Assembly: GCA_949316235.1 (NCBI GenBank)
Contig: OX438750.1
Coordinates: 16,866,865-16,930,864 of the forward strand
DNA from: Oegoconia quadripuncta
Lineage: Eukaryota; Arthropoda; Insecta; Lepidoptera; Autostichidae
Reading direction: 5' to 3'
Length of the DNA: 64,000 bases
Shown: in pieces, positions 12,801 through 23,030 of the stretch
Layout of the letters: each line of letters begins with the position of its first letter
How positions within the stretch are numbered: position 1 is the first letter of the stretch
Notes under the pieces: model-generated
The model's database searches: none
The model's input: only the letters and a program-made list of their open reading frames with translations
Told to the model about the DNA's origin: nothing
Program-made: the position numbers and the translations under genes

Positions 12801-13496
12801 AATGGTAGAAATTTTGTTGCTGCATCTAAAGAAATCCAAAATTTCTTTAAGTCACACAGTGACTCTATTTGCGACTTTGCGACTCGTCAAGGCATAGAGT
12901 TTAAATTTTCTCCAGTATACGCTCCTCATTTTAACGGGCTCTCCGAAGCCGGGGTGAAGTCTGCAAAATTTCACCTCCGTCGTATCTTAAGAAACACCCA
13001 CTTAACCTTTGAGGAACTATCTTCCTTGTTTGCACAAGTCGAAACCATCCTCAACAGCCGTCCTCTATGCTCCCTCAGTCCTTCACCCAACGATTTCTGT
13101 CCACTTACCCCGGGTCACTTTTTGATCGGTAGGCCACTGACATCGATGCCTTCGTCAAGCTTCCTGGACTACAGCAGCCATCGCCTCGACCGCTACCAAC
13201 GCATAGAGCAAGCAAGGCAGCACTTTTGGAAGCGCTGGGCCAGCGAGTACGTAGCCGAGTTGCAGCAACGAACAAAATGGCGTGTCAAATGCAAGGATCT
13301 CCAACTGCACGATCTTGTTTTACTGAAGGAGGCCAACGTCCCGCCAATGTGCTGGCGCCTCGGTCGAGTTAACAAGCTCTATCCAGGCTCAGATGGGATA
13401 CCTCGCGTTGCCGATGTCGACACATCATTGGGCATAGTAAGGAGAGCAATAAACAAAATATGTCTCCTGCCAACATCAGATGCCAAGGAAATTTGA
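9841..13496 (+). pseudogene. BEL/Pao pol: reverse transcriptase, RNase H, integrase (frameshifted)
   Basis: Pol continues in three blocks. Block one (9841-10860) holds the fingers and palm of reverse transcriptase up to LNTVT, where one extra A creates a stop. Block two (from ~10860 in the shifted frame to 12346) carries the catalytic FYCDDLL motif at ~10957 and RNase H (DASLRAYGSCIY at ~11479). Block three carries the integrase HHCC zinc region (12360-12520, itself shifted once) and the DDE core with TDFAGPF, YSDNGRNF and NGLSEAGVKSA, ending at 13496. At least three frameshifts make it inactive. Confidence 0.9.
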
Positions 13497-13542
13497 AAGC
13501 TCTATACAGAGCTCTATACAGAGCTTTCAAGGGCCGGGAAGA

Positions 13543-13869
13543 TGTCTACGCCAATCTGCTAACATCGAAACGGCAGACGAGTTTAACGTTTTGTTAACTA
13601 TACTGCACCACACATACATACCTACACTCCATTCATACATACACTCACACATGCATTCTAACCAATCCCACCGTTCGTCATATCACACCTCCACATCATC
13701 AACTGTCACTAACACAAGAATATACTACCTACTACCTACTGCCACCAATGCACATCAAGTTCAAATGTAATTTCAATAAACTATAGTAAAATTTATTAGG
13801 TACGATAGTTTTTCTCCTTGTTCAAATTCAAATACTCATTGCACTTTACTCTTTGTTCCATCGTGAACA
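13543..13869 (+). repeat. 3' LTR of the BEL/Pao element
   Basis: 327 bp beginning TGTCTACGCC and ending CGTGAACA, preceded by a purine-rich tract (AAGGGCCGGGAAGA) that would serve as polypurine tract and followed by the target duplication CCCAG (13870-13874). It contains AATAAA near 13775. Confidence 0.92.
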
Positions 13870-14022
13870 CCCAGTTTCTACCTATATAATCAGTGTACGT
13901 AGGTATGTATAGATAGATTTAATTCCTCAACCAATCGCTGGCAGCAGCACTGTCTATACATGCAAATTTAACCACGGAGTTGCCACTCTTTCTCGGTAAA
14001 TAGTTACTATACTCTTTGCTAC

Positions 14023-14578
14023 TAACTAAGGAGACAGGAAAAGCACAAAGGAGTATTAAAATAACGATCGCTCCGGTTTTTCTCGCCCGTTTCCTATTGT
14101 AAATAAATGTAAGTATCAATTTAGGTGGTGTTGAAACAGTTTTTAGCATAAATAGTTTAGACCATTTTGATTTAGCTAGTAATACATAACGGATAGTTTA
14201 CAAAATATTGTCGCTAAGAGACCTGGCAATTTTTGAGGTTAAATTTAAAATCACGTATTTTTCTTTTGGTTCTCTTCATTCCATTAAATGGAAAACACGT
14301 ATTCTCCGGTCGCTCAGTGAGGAATACCTACGTTCTTTTTGATCAGAGCCGATGGGGACCCAAAAAAATTTATTCGCCTTGTGACACCATGGATGTCAAA
14401 AAATGTGTCGCTAACCTATCGAGTTAACCCTCACCGATTTTAATGAAATTCTATATGAATGCAGCTTCAGTATGTTATTTCTTGCTTTTAAAGTTTTGCC
14501 GAAAAATCCCCCAATGATGAATCTAAGGTTGGTACCTATAATACTCAGACAAAGGTATAATCCTTGGTCTGAGCTATA
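14023..14578. other. Non-coding spacer
   Basis: No convincing gene. A short hairpin at about 14544-14573 (CTCAGACAAAGG / CCTTGGTCTGAG, one mismatch) sits directly before the MITE at 14579. The open frames here are short and random-looking. Confidence 0.4.
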
Positions 14579-15087
14579 TAGCCCAGGGAAAATACGGTTT
14601 GACCTCGGAAAAACATATAACCACGATTTTCTTTCAACATTTAATAAAGTGTTGTAAATGTAGTAACAATTGCTAAAAATTTGAAAAATGTTCAGTTGAT
14701 GGGTATTTCTTTGGATTCAAAACATTTAGGGAAATGATTGTTACAAAATATTAGTTCTCAATTTTATTTCTTAAGGAATGCAGTTCGACGACATTTTCAG
14801 GTAAAACACATGCATGCCTAACTATAACATGCTTAGTTTTTATCCATCAATAAGTGAACCGTGTTTAGTAAGTCTACCTAATTAAATATCAGTTACTATT
14901 TATAGTTATTAAGATACAAATTAGAAATAGGGTTTACTAAAAAAATGTAGACTAAGCGCTCCTTTTTCTTAAGGCTTAATTATTCAAAATTACATCTCTA
15001 ATATACCTCTATAAGATGGCGATTATATAAGTCTGTTCTGAATTATGTCTAGCTAAGTTAATTTTTCACCGTATTTTCCCTGGGCTA
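14579..15087. mobile_element. MITE with 20-bp terminal inverted repeats
   Basis: The left end TAGCCCAGGGAAAATACGGT (14579-14598) is the exact reverse complement of 15068-15087. The terminal TA on each side is consistent with a TA target duplication. The 470-bp interior has no coding sequence. Confidence 0.7.
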
Positions 15088-15339
15088 ATAATGCCTTTCA
15101 CGGATTTTAGCTCTGGCAAGTTGATTGATAATGACATGTAAAGTTAGAAAAAAAAGCAACCTTAATAAGAGTATTGGTATTAGGATGCCTGCAGGCTGGA
15201 GACAGATGGTCGGTCCACTTGTGAGACTATACCATCCAATTCCCTTTGCTGAGCATTAATTACTGTGAGCCTGGTTCAGCCGTCCACTAAATATTCCGGT
15301 CTCCTTGCAGAACTTTATGATGTCTTCATATTTCAGATA

Positions 15340-15735
15340 CTGTAATTCTTCTTCCCCAATTTTATCCCCAACTTAGTGTGGAGTAGACCACACACAGCTA
15401 GGAAATGTTGGCTAGATTCTTCTAATCCACCCACAGTGCGGGATGAATCTGAAATTAATCTTAGTGGTGATAGCTGTCTATTTTAATCTACAGTGACCTG
15501 TGATAATGCCAACCAGAGTGCTAATGTTGTTTCTTCCTGGGTTCAGGATATACCTGCAGTTAGTCCTATAGGTGTTCTTCAGGAACAGAAGAATACCCAT
15601 ACGGGTTAGCCTCCAAAAATAGAGGAAGAAAAAATTTTTTATTGTCCACAACTTAAAAATATAAACAGAGAAATAATTTAAACCAGTGTACAAAGGCGGT
15701 CTGATCGCTTGTAGCGATCTCTTCCAAACAACCAT
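15340..15735 (-). pseudogene. Degenerate LINE fragment (RNase H / C-terminal region)
   Basis: On the minus strand the frame at 15478-15735 ends in LVGIITGHCRLK. This resembles the LxGxxTGHCxLxxH pattern of RNase H domains at the end of non-LTR retrotransposon ORF2. Further similarity continues in other frames to about 15340 with many stops. It is a relic; the family is not determined. Confidence 0.4.
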
Positions 15736-16059
15736 GGCAAAGGAGCGTTATGCTGCATAGTATAAAGCAAAATTATAAACGAAAAATACATGTCAATATC
15801 CTTATACTGAATATGAATAATAAATATATCTAACATTATAACAATAGTAATATATAATCATAAAAATATTGGTTGCATTAACAACCATTTGAGAGCATCT
15901 GTTTTTTTTTAATCATCTTCATTTAAACAATGGCATAGTATGGATGGATAACCTGCCAGTTGTGTAATGAATAAATTATTATAAAACAAATTTGGCTGAC
16001 TGCAGGGTGTCTAAATGAATAATCAATGTACCTATCACACATATAAATTCATTAAAGAC

Positions 16060-16412
16060 AAAACATAGACCTGATTATCTACGTAAGCTGGAGTATATAC
16101 CTTTGTATGAGTTACCTAAATACACTAACATTTACGGAGCGAGGACGTGGGAGTACATGTTACCAAACATTTTAAATGATATTCCCAAGGAAATACATAC
16201 AGATATATTTATAAATATAAAAAAATGTAAACAATCACTTAAAAAGTACTACATGGGTGGTGCTGGTGATACTGTAACTTGTAATAGACAGTAAGTGGTA
16301 AGCGATGAGGCTCAGTGTGTTGCGTATAAACCTTGAATAGGTTTCTGTGGTGCACTTTTGTATTGTGTTAAATTGTTTCATATATAATGAATAAATAGAA
16401 AAAAAAAAAAAC
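16060..16412 (+). mobile_element. 5'-truncated LINE, 3' end with poly(A)
   Basis: An open stretch reading YELPKYTNIYGARTWEYMLP, followed by a Lys-rich helix, resembles the extreme C-terminus of CR1/Jockey-type ORF2 proteins. After the stop at 16294 a short 3' UTR leads to a TGAATAAATAG tail and an A-run (16400-16411). A truncated 5' end with an A-tail is the usual product of aborted target-primed reverse transcription. Confidence 0.5.
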
Positions 16413-17324
16413 AGAAGTATACTTGCCATGCTAAAGTTAAGCCATAGTCATACAGTTAATATATCAAATTGAAATTACTAAACTAAGGAAACATCACTAA
16501 TACCCAACGAGTACCTTGCCACCACGGCACTGCCAGTGTGGAATTAATTTATCGCTGACGCTTTAACTCAATGATGCTGTATGGGACAGCAATGGGATGG
16601 GAAAATAATCGACTGTATGGCTAAGAGGAATGTTTAATTACAATACAAATTAATGAAAATGTTATTAATGGCCACAAAATAAAATTTATTCGTCAAATGG
16701 ACAAAAGGTAAACAAACATATAAACAAAAGGATGTAAGGAGTCTGTAACAGATGCCTATGTCCAGATCTCCAGATCCCAGGCTACCATACCACCTATGCC
16801 TAAGTTAAATATATTCGGTTCCGAGGTTTAGTTGTGAAAAGCTAACCCATCTTCAATAAAAAAACAGATGTTAATACAAAATTCGCGAAAGGAGCTCTTA
16901 CAGAAATCTTGCAAGTATTTCGACAAATAGGTATTAGATTACATTTGAAAGTGACAAAATAAAAAAAGACAGTCAAGTGCGAGTAGAACTCGTGCCCTGA
17001 GGGTCCTGTAACTTAAATGATGTAGACAATCAATGAAATTAACCACAAATATAATTGTCGCGTAATAATATTTGAAGTTAATGATTTTCGTATTTATTCC
17101 TTCACTTGCGCCACAAGTCCTTCCTTCATGCCAAATTTTTAAATAGTAGAACCCTACTCACCTGGGGCCGCCGCCGGCCGTGTTGGTGAACTGACAGTAC
17201 GTCGGAGTTTTAGTGTGAAATTACATTTTGAATGGCCTTATCTTTTTATTGCATTACATTAGAAACTTGACTTTTTGCAGTAGAATATTTACGTTTAAAA
17301 TCCGTTTCGCCGTGATTGAGCAAC

Positions 17325-17359
<35 letters not shown>

Positions 17360-17462
17360 TTGGCCTTATCCTACGATCAGTCGGTGACTATGAGCAGATT
17401 TGTTCTTAGGGCTTTGTCGGGAGAGTGCATACCCCAATGGATATAGCTACTCGTATTTCCAT
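16413..17462. other. Non-coding spacer with a 30-bp T-run and a GC-rich island
   Basis: Nothing clearly coding. A GC-rich patch at 17162-17216 ends, on the minus strand, in the perfect donor context CAG|GTGAGT (see findings). A run of about 30 T lies at 17329-17358 and is preceded by the motif TTTCGCCGTGATTGAGCAACAAAC common in LINE 3' ends of this window. Confidence 0.4.
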
Positions 17463-17700
17463 TCATAGGTTGTCCAGGATTATTCGTCTTTTCAGGCTAT
17501 CTGGTATAGTCAACTGGACTGCTAGCTTGTTGGGATGGTCTGTCAGCCGGGTTTTGTATGATTTGGAGTAAGCTTTGATCTCCTCGCTCACTGTGTTAAT
17601 TTCCAGGTAGTGGTGGATCTCCGTGTTCTTAATAAACCATGGTGCATTGGATATTTGTTTCAGGATATTATTTTGTACCCTCTGCACCATCATTATATTT
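17463..17700 (-). pseudogene. Jockey-type LINE ORF2 C-terminal fragment
   Basis: The 76-codon minus-strand frame contains ISNAPWFIKNTEIHHYLEI and SKSYKTRLTDHPNKLA. This matches the well-known NAPWYxxNxxIHxDL...HPNxLA pattern at the C-terminus of Jockey-clade reverse transcriptase proteins. There is no reverse transcriptase core upstream, so it is an isolated relic. Confidence 0.7.
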
Positions 17701-17890
17701 GAATTGCAGGCGGAGCTTACAACAAACTAACAAACATTCAAACCTTCGCATTTATAATATTAGTTATATAATATAGTTCGATATATTCTACTCACATATA
17801 CCAAATTTCATCCATATCCGTTCATCCGTTTCGCCGTGATTGAGCTACAAACAAACATCCAATCACTTGCATTTATAATGTTAGTCGGAT
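17701..17890. repeat. Two LINE 3'-end tails in tandem
   Basis: Two stretches end in (C/A)TTCGCATTTATAATATTAG and CTTGCATTTATAATGTTAG. The second is preceded by CATCCGTTTCGCCGTGATTGAGC. The same tail is seen at 23345-23570, 31125-31230, 37740-37800 and 46640-46860. These look like non-LTR 3' UTR remnants (RTE-like by my recollection). Confidence 0.5.
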
Positions 17891-18242
17891 ATACCTAATG
17901 GCGATACCTACCTGCACTACCGACCAAACAACCAGTCTATGGAGATAAGATTAAATCTGCAAATACGAGTAGGTACGTGATAATAAACTACATTACGATT
18001 TTGCATTTAATAAGTTGAAGTAATTAATTTTAAAAACAATATTATTAAAATCGGCTATTATTATTATCGTACATGATGTCATCAGACTACCCTGGTTTCA
18101 TTGAACTTGTATTCACCGAGGCGACACCGCACCTGTTCAAAGCCGAAATGTGTGGCAGCGTTGTGGCCATCACACGTGGCTGCTTTCCGATAGCCAACCA
18201 ACAGACATAATTGAACTCATAATAGCTGTAGTAATTAAATAA

Positions 18243-18791
18243 TAAAAACAAGCTTTTATTATTTGTTTATAAAATGAACTAAAAAGTTAAAAATAAATTA
18301 ACTCTAAAAAGAAATATAACACTTTGTAACTTGATTGTAACCTTTAACGACAAATAAGCGTCTTCGTCTAGGACAAAATAATTCCATATTGTACAAATTT
18401 ATTTAATTTTAACACTAAAACTTTTCACCATACATAATTATTCAATCTCGTCCCCCCTCTTTATCATAGTCCCCATTTATAAATGAAAGCGTGTTACATT
18501 GTGATAGCTTGAGGAAAATGTTGTGTTGTATTAAATGTAACACGCTTTCATTTATAAATGGGGACTATGATAAAGAGGGGGGACGAGATTGAATAATTAT
18601 GTATGGTGAAAAGTTTTAGTGTTAAAATTAAATAAATTTGTACAATATGGAATTATTTTGTCCTAGACGAAGACGCTTATTTGTCGTTAAAGGTTACAAT
18701 CAAGTTACAAAGTGTTATATTTCTTTTTAGAGTTAATTTATTTTTAACTTTTTAGTTCATTTTATAAACAAATAATAAAAGCTTGTTTTTA
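18243..18791. repeat. Long inverted repeat, 258-bp arms, 33-bp loop
   Basis: 18243-18500 and 18534-18791 appear to be exact reverse complements; I found no mismatch when comparing the arms. The loop is 18501-18533. The arms hold no open frame and no tRNA-like box. Such perfect symmetry means a very young element, recent arm conversion, or a sequencing/assembly hairpin artefact. A transcript would fold into one long double strand. Confidence 0.9.
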
Positions 18792-18860
18792 AAAAGGTTT
18801 TTTTTTCTTTAATTTTATTTTTAACTTTTTAGTACCTCTATTTAGACGAATCAAACGAGA

Positions 18861-19410
18861 CCAAACTCGATGGGGTTGCGTCGTTTAATTACGGAGTTCC
18901 TATGGCCACCTTCCGGCTCCAACATCAGACCCTGGTTACCATATAGTATCAAAGTACTCGTCAAGACTAATCCAATGAGCCCAAACTCGATGGGGTTGCG
19001 TCGTTTAATTACGGAGTTCCTATGGCCACCTTCCAACTCCAACATCAGACCCTGGTTACCATATAGTATCAAAGTACTCGTCAAGACTAATCCAATGAGC
19101 CCAAACTCGATGGGGTTGCGTCGTTTAATTACGGAGTTCCTATGGCCACCTTCCAACTCCAACATCAGACCCTGGTTACCATATAGTATCAAAGTACTCG
19201 TCAAGACTAATCCAATGAGCTCAAACTCGATAGGGTTGCATCATTTAATTACGGAGTTCCTATGGCCACCTTCCAGCTCCATCATCAGATCAGCTCTATG
19301 TCACAATAACATTGCATTGTCATCCGATTTATACATGCATTCTAAATTTCAGCTCAATCGGAAACCGGGAAGTGGATCAAATTTAAGTTGCAAGATTTGA
19401 TTACAGACAA
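18861..19410. repeat. 120-bp tandem repeat (about 3.5 units) plus shared tail
   Basis: Units start at 18861, 18981, 19101 and 19221 with a period of exactly 120 bp and very high identity; the last unit diverges after ~19285. Because 120 is a multiple of three, both strands stay open (18870-19400 and 18851-19204), but the residues simply repeat and there is no gene signature. The following 3' tail (AAACCGGGAAGTGGATCAAA, CAACGGGACAGGTGAA) is one I recall from dispersed lepidopteran repeats. Confidence 0.85.
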
Positions 19411-20047
19411 CGGGACAGGTGAAAGTAAAAATAAAAGCTTGTAAAATTAGTATTACTTTATCGCAATATCGGATTTTGAAAGCATTTATTTTGTGTAATG
19501 AAGTTTAGTCCATTCATCTATCATCTATCCATGGAAGGTATTTCTCGGCCCTCCCGAAAACAAATTCTCGCTACGTCCATGATGAAGCACTATTATAAGT
19601 CTAGTAATTTTTTTTGGCATTTATCTTTTTATATTTTACAGAAGTAAACTAAGTACCTAAAAGCATGATTCAACTCTTCAGCTCATTTGGCGTAACTAAA
19701 CCTAATCAAGCTCTAAAAGCACTATACCTATTACTTATCTAAATAATCTAGCCTAAACCATAATTTAATCTTTTAAATACCAGTAATTGATTTTATATTT
19801 GAAATAATTTTGCTTACAGTTATAAGCCTTTTTATTGTAGACAATGTAAGTATTATGTGAATACCTATTTTTTTCTCAAATTACCTATTTATAAGAGGCA
19901 AATAATTTTTTTATAAAAGTGTTAATAAGAATTAAAATAAAACACTATAAATAAAAAAGAATTACTTTAATGGATTTATTCCGTCACTACTAATTTATTT
20001 AGTAAGCCCATTATGTCTAAAATCATCTTAGTTCAGTTTATTTATAG
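19411..20047. other. AT-rich spacer, including the SHPK 3' UTR
   Basis: No coding signal. On the minus strand AATAAA occurs at about 19975-19980 and 19994-19999, either of which could end the SHPK transcript. Nothing else is recognisable. Confidence 0.45.
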
Positions 20048-21580
20048 CTATAAGATGGCTATAGCAGCCCCTTTTGCTGCGTCACCTCCAGAGGTAAATT
20101 CTAGGGGCAAGCTGTAATAATGCTCCACAGCTCTTTGTAAAACTGCATTTCTGGATAAACCAGAACCATTCCCAACGATTCTATTTATATGCGCATTTCG
20201 CAATAATTCTTTAGGCATCATAAAATGTAAATTTTCTATTAGGCTATCACAAAGAGATCTGAAAACAGGACCGAGTTGAATGTTAGATAAATCTATATTT
20301 TCTATTGAGGCCTTTGCAGTTGGTAAATGTCTTTCTCCTAACAAATGAGGACATATTTGCATTGGTGAACCTGTTGGTTCTTGTGATCCAAGAACAATGA
20401 GCTTCTCCCATACTTTAGATTGAGGGATGGGGAATCCAAGCTCTAACATCCACTGTTGAAGCATTTTGACAAACGTAGCAAGTACGTTACCCCCATTTAA
20501 TGATGCAGCTACCACAATATAAGTATTATTGAAGTATGGCAAATGTTCAACGGTGCTGCACCCCAAATCTGAAATGTTGTTGACAACAATGGCTAGCTGT
20601 GCAGAAGTTGAAATGTTTAACACGGCGTCCAATTTGTTCTCAATGGTCGCTAAAATGGAACATTGGAGATCGCCCATAGCTGCACTAACTGGGGTTCCTT
20701 CAGGTATACCATTCCAACAAGTGCTCAATTTTCCAGCTAGTTCGCCGCTATTGACAATTTTGGGCAACAGATTAATGGGAAAGTCTATGGATTCAAGAAT
20801 ATCGATGTTCCATTCATTTCGCTCAGTATTAAAATATCCCCAGCTGGCTGCATTTTGATCAGACATAATTGGAGTTCCCAAATCACATAGCATAGCTACA
20901 ACAAAATCTTGTACAGTAGCTGAGAAGCTAAAGTTGTTTAATTTATTTGGTTTGTGTTTAAGCATCCACAAGAGAGTAGCACAACCATAACCAGAGTAAC
21001 ATTTGAGATGTGAGTCAGGTTTAGGTAACTCTTCCAGGAACTCTGGTTTGCATCTTGTGTCTTGCCAAGTGTACAACGCTGATATATTTTCTCTTGTAGC
21101 CTCAAATCTTATTACGACACCATCTTTTTCTACCTTTTCCCACGCTCTGTAACATATATAAAGTTATCGTTATAATGAAGTTTTCTCAAATAAGTTAATA
21201 GTAGTAAAGTATTTACTAAGTATTGCGCGTATACTTGAGATTATGAAGTAATTTATATTTATTTATATTTAATTCACTCAAATATTTGAAGTTAATTACC
21301 CTTTTTTCCATAATACAACGCCGTGCATTTGACCACAAACTCCAATTTTTATCACGTGTTTCAGTACATCTTTCGGCAGTCGTGATATACAGTAATGCAC
21401 AGCTGATACTATTTTAGGAACATCTTGCTTATTCCCTTCAATCCCTTGGTCACTTGGTATGTTCGCTGCCGTATCTTTACTCTGCTTGGCCACAATTTCC
21501 TTTGTGGTAGGATCGTAAACACACACTTTCACTGAAGTAGTACCAATGTCCATGCCCAAAATATATTGCTTGTCGGACAT
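20048..21580 (-). CDS. SHPK: Sedoheptulokinase (FGGY carbohydrate kinase)
   Basis: Two exons on the minus strand: 21580-21300 and 21146-20048, joined in phase 2, giving 459 residues (human SHPK about 478). The enzyme phosphorylates sedoheptulose with ATP to sedoheptulose-7-phosphate, feeding the pentose phosphate pathway in the cytosol. The N-terminal phosphate-binding loop MDIGTTSVKVCVYD is at residues 10-23, followed by CGQMHGVVLW, the FGGY substrate-pocket pattern. DAVLNISTSAQL and the C-terminal GGDAAKGAA fit the family. The intron has donor GG|GTAATT and acceptor TTACAG|AG. The start ATG has A at -3. No break is seen. Confidence 0.95.
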
Positions 21581-21960
21581 GTTGCACTCAAAAAATTATA
21601 TTCTTTATAAAGACGTGGATACGACTAGCGAGCGTCCAACGCGGTATTTGATTGTTTTGTTACTTGATTGCGGCATTCGTTGGCCTTATGATGTGAACTT
21701 GTGATGTGTGTGACGCTGACGAATGAACGAGACGCGGTGAGTGGGAGGAGGCGGGTGATCCAGTGTGGTGGCAGGCAATGCGCCACGCGCCCGTTGGCCT
21801 CGAGCAAGTCCGTAGTTACGTAAAGCGGGAGTGTTTGTAATAAAATATCATATCAACTCGATTGCTCGTTTATCACATACTTCAACACTTCACTTACATA
21901 CGGCTAATAAATATTTATTGTCAATATTAGCCGATAACATTAATAAACTGGTTCTGTTTG
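21581..21960 (-). promoter_or_regulatory. SHPK 5' flank
   Basis: Upstream sequence of SHPK, somewhat GC-richer at 21700-21810. No TATA box stands out. Presumed 5' UTR and promoter by position only. Confidence 0.3.
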
Positions 21961-22036
21961 TAATTTAATTTGAGCCGCGAACAAAATGTTTACAATAGAA
22001 ATTGTAAACATTTTGTTCGCGGCTCAAATTAAATTA
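21961..22036. repeat. Perfect 36-bp inverted repeat, 4-bp loop
   Basis: 21961-21996 and 22001-22036 are exact reverse complements around AGAA. It lies about 380 bp upstream of the SHPK start. It may be the remnant core of a MITE; no terminator role is implied in a eukaryote. Confidence 0.85.
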
Positions 22037-22249
22037 GTGTGACTTTGGGAGTATTGTATGTCTACAATGTCTAATATACCATTACTTTTCTATGTATGAT
22101 CACTAAATTTGTGTCAAAAATCTCGCTGAGTACCTCTTCCAGGGTCCTTAAGCATTTGTATCTCCCACGGTGCTCCACCAACTACATTATTCGATCGCCA
22201 TATAACCGTCCAAATTATGAATTCCGTCGCTAATTGTGTCTAGTTACGA

Positions 22250-22352
22250 CATGTAAATAAGTGAATTAATAAAAATCCTTAGATATACACAGCGCCATTT
22301 AGTTCCACACTAAGCAACTAGGTTTTATGGATACTAGATGGTTGGTATTAGG
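22250..22352 (-). mobile_element. SINE family 3 tail fragment
   Basis: The minus strand carries ACCATCTAGTATCC, GTGTGGAACTAAATGGCGCT and GTGTATATCTAAGG, also seen at 47636-47690 and 55735-55850. The tRNA-like head of the same family probably lies at 22665-22750, with the GC-rich block 22353-22620 inserted between. Confidence 0.5.
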
Positions 22353-22620
22353 GGCCGCGCGCTGCGATGTAGTCGTCGGACGCGGCCCGGGAGAGGATGA
22401 CATCCCCCGCAGCGACCGGGGGGGTGTCGTCGCATCGGGCCCTGCCGCGCTTCATACCGCTCGCTGATCGGGGTGTGAGGCACGACAACGCCCCCTACGG
22501 AGGGTGCGCTAGTCGCCACGGGATTTTAGTGGGTATCCCTCCCATCAGGGAGGGGAGTCCCACATAACCGTTTCCCAGGCGAGTGGTATGCGTGAAGCAT
22601 TTCCCCGCGATTTAATTACT
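22353..22620 (-). repeat. GC-rich island, probable LINE 3'-end insertion
   Basis: A sharp switch to high GC with runs such as CGACCGGGGGGGTG, in otherwise AT-rich DNA. The motifs ATCCCGTGGCGAC and ACGGTTATGTGGGACT on the minus strand resemble R1/Jockey-type LINE 3' regions by my recollection. The minus-strand frame at 22334-22519 has no recognisable domain and I do not call it a gene. Confidence 0.4.
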
Positions 22621-22664
22621 TTGTTATTTATTACACTATCCATCCATTTCTCATACGTCATACA

Positions 22665-22750
22665 AACATAATGCTCCTAGCGGGATTCAAACTCGCGACC
22701 TTTTGGTATAGCAGTCATGGTATCTAACCACTACGCCAAACAGGTCGTCA
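22665..22750 (-). mobile_element. tRNA-like SINE head
   Basis: On the minus strand TTTGGCGTAGTGGTTAGATA (A-box-like) and GCGAGTTTGAATCCCGCT (B-box-like) lie at tRNA spacing. The acceptor ends do not pair convincingly, so this is a SINE promoter and not a tRNA gene. Confidence 0.55.
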
Positions 22751-23030
22751 TAATATGTCATTATTCAAATAATTAAACTAGAAATTATTCAATTGAGTGC
22801 ATAGCCTAAGCGGGTCGTTAGTTATTTTGGACATTAATTTCCTGCATAACAAGAAACTGTGCTGCGCAGAGGGGAGACCCACTAACTGCCGTTACAATAT
22901 CCGACATATATAAATGACGATCCGCTCAAGCATTCAATTCTACGACATGTATATAGGGTGAGTACCTTAGTCGTTGTAAATAGGACTTTTTTCAACTTCA
23001 TTTTAATGTTAAGAAAACCCATTTTCATAC

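Larger units (their letters stand above)
6560..13869 (+). mobile_element. BEL/Pao LTR retrotransposon, degenerate
   Basis: A 7.3-kb LTR element with two LTRs, a 5-bp target duplication (CCCAG), a tRNA primer-binding site, gag-protease, reverse transcriptase, RNase H and integrase in BEL/Pao order. Coding is broken by a non-homologous insertion (~9353-9825), a one-base frameshift near 10858, and two further shifts near 12340 and 12470, so it cannot be autonomous. There is no envelope-type frame. The leader 6862-7828 is non-coding. It inserted into the right arm of the foldback element. Confidence 0.93.
5108..14022. mobile_element. Foldback element with long inverted arms, split by a BEL/Pao insertion
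   Basis: The left terminus (AAAGAGTATTGTAACTATTT, 5109) is matched in reverse complement near 14022. The left arm occurs twice: 5109-5486, and again 5743-6200. The two are separated by a 256-bp piece carrying a micro-ORF. The palindrome centre is near 6215. The right arm runs 6225-6559 and resumes after the BEL element at 13870-14022. Without the retrotransposon the element would be about 1.6 kb. No transposase is visible, so it is non-autonomous. The internal arm duplication is unusual for a MITE and closer to foldback elements. Confidence 0.75.

Noticed and set aside
13480..13770. Thr/Ser/His-rich frame across the BEL 3' LTR
   Set aside because: It runs through LTR sequence that is also present at the 5' end, and is not part of the pol frame.
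18851..19400. Long open frames on both strands
   Set aside because: Produced by the 120-bp tandem repeat, whose period is a multiple of three; no protein signature.
20529..20858. Plus-strand open frame opposite SHPK
   Set aside because: Antisense shadow within SHPK exon 2.
22334..22519. Pro/Arg-rich minus-strand frame in the GC-rich island
   Set aside because: Composition reflects high GC; no start context, domain or splice support, and the block looks like a repeat.
22665..22750. Possible tRNA gene
   Set aside because: A and B boxes are present but the acceptor stem does not pair; related sequences occur as SINE heads.
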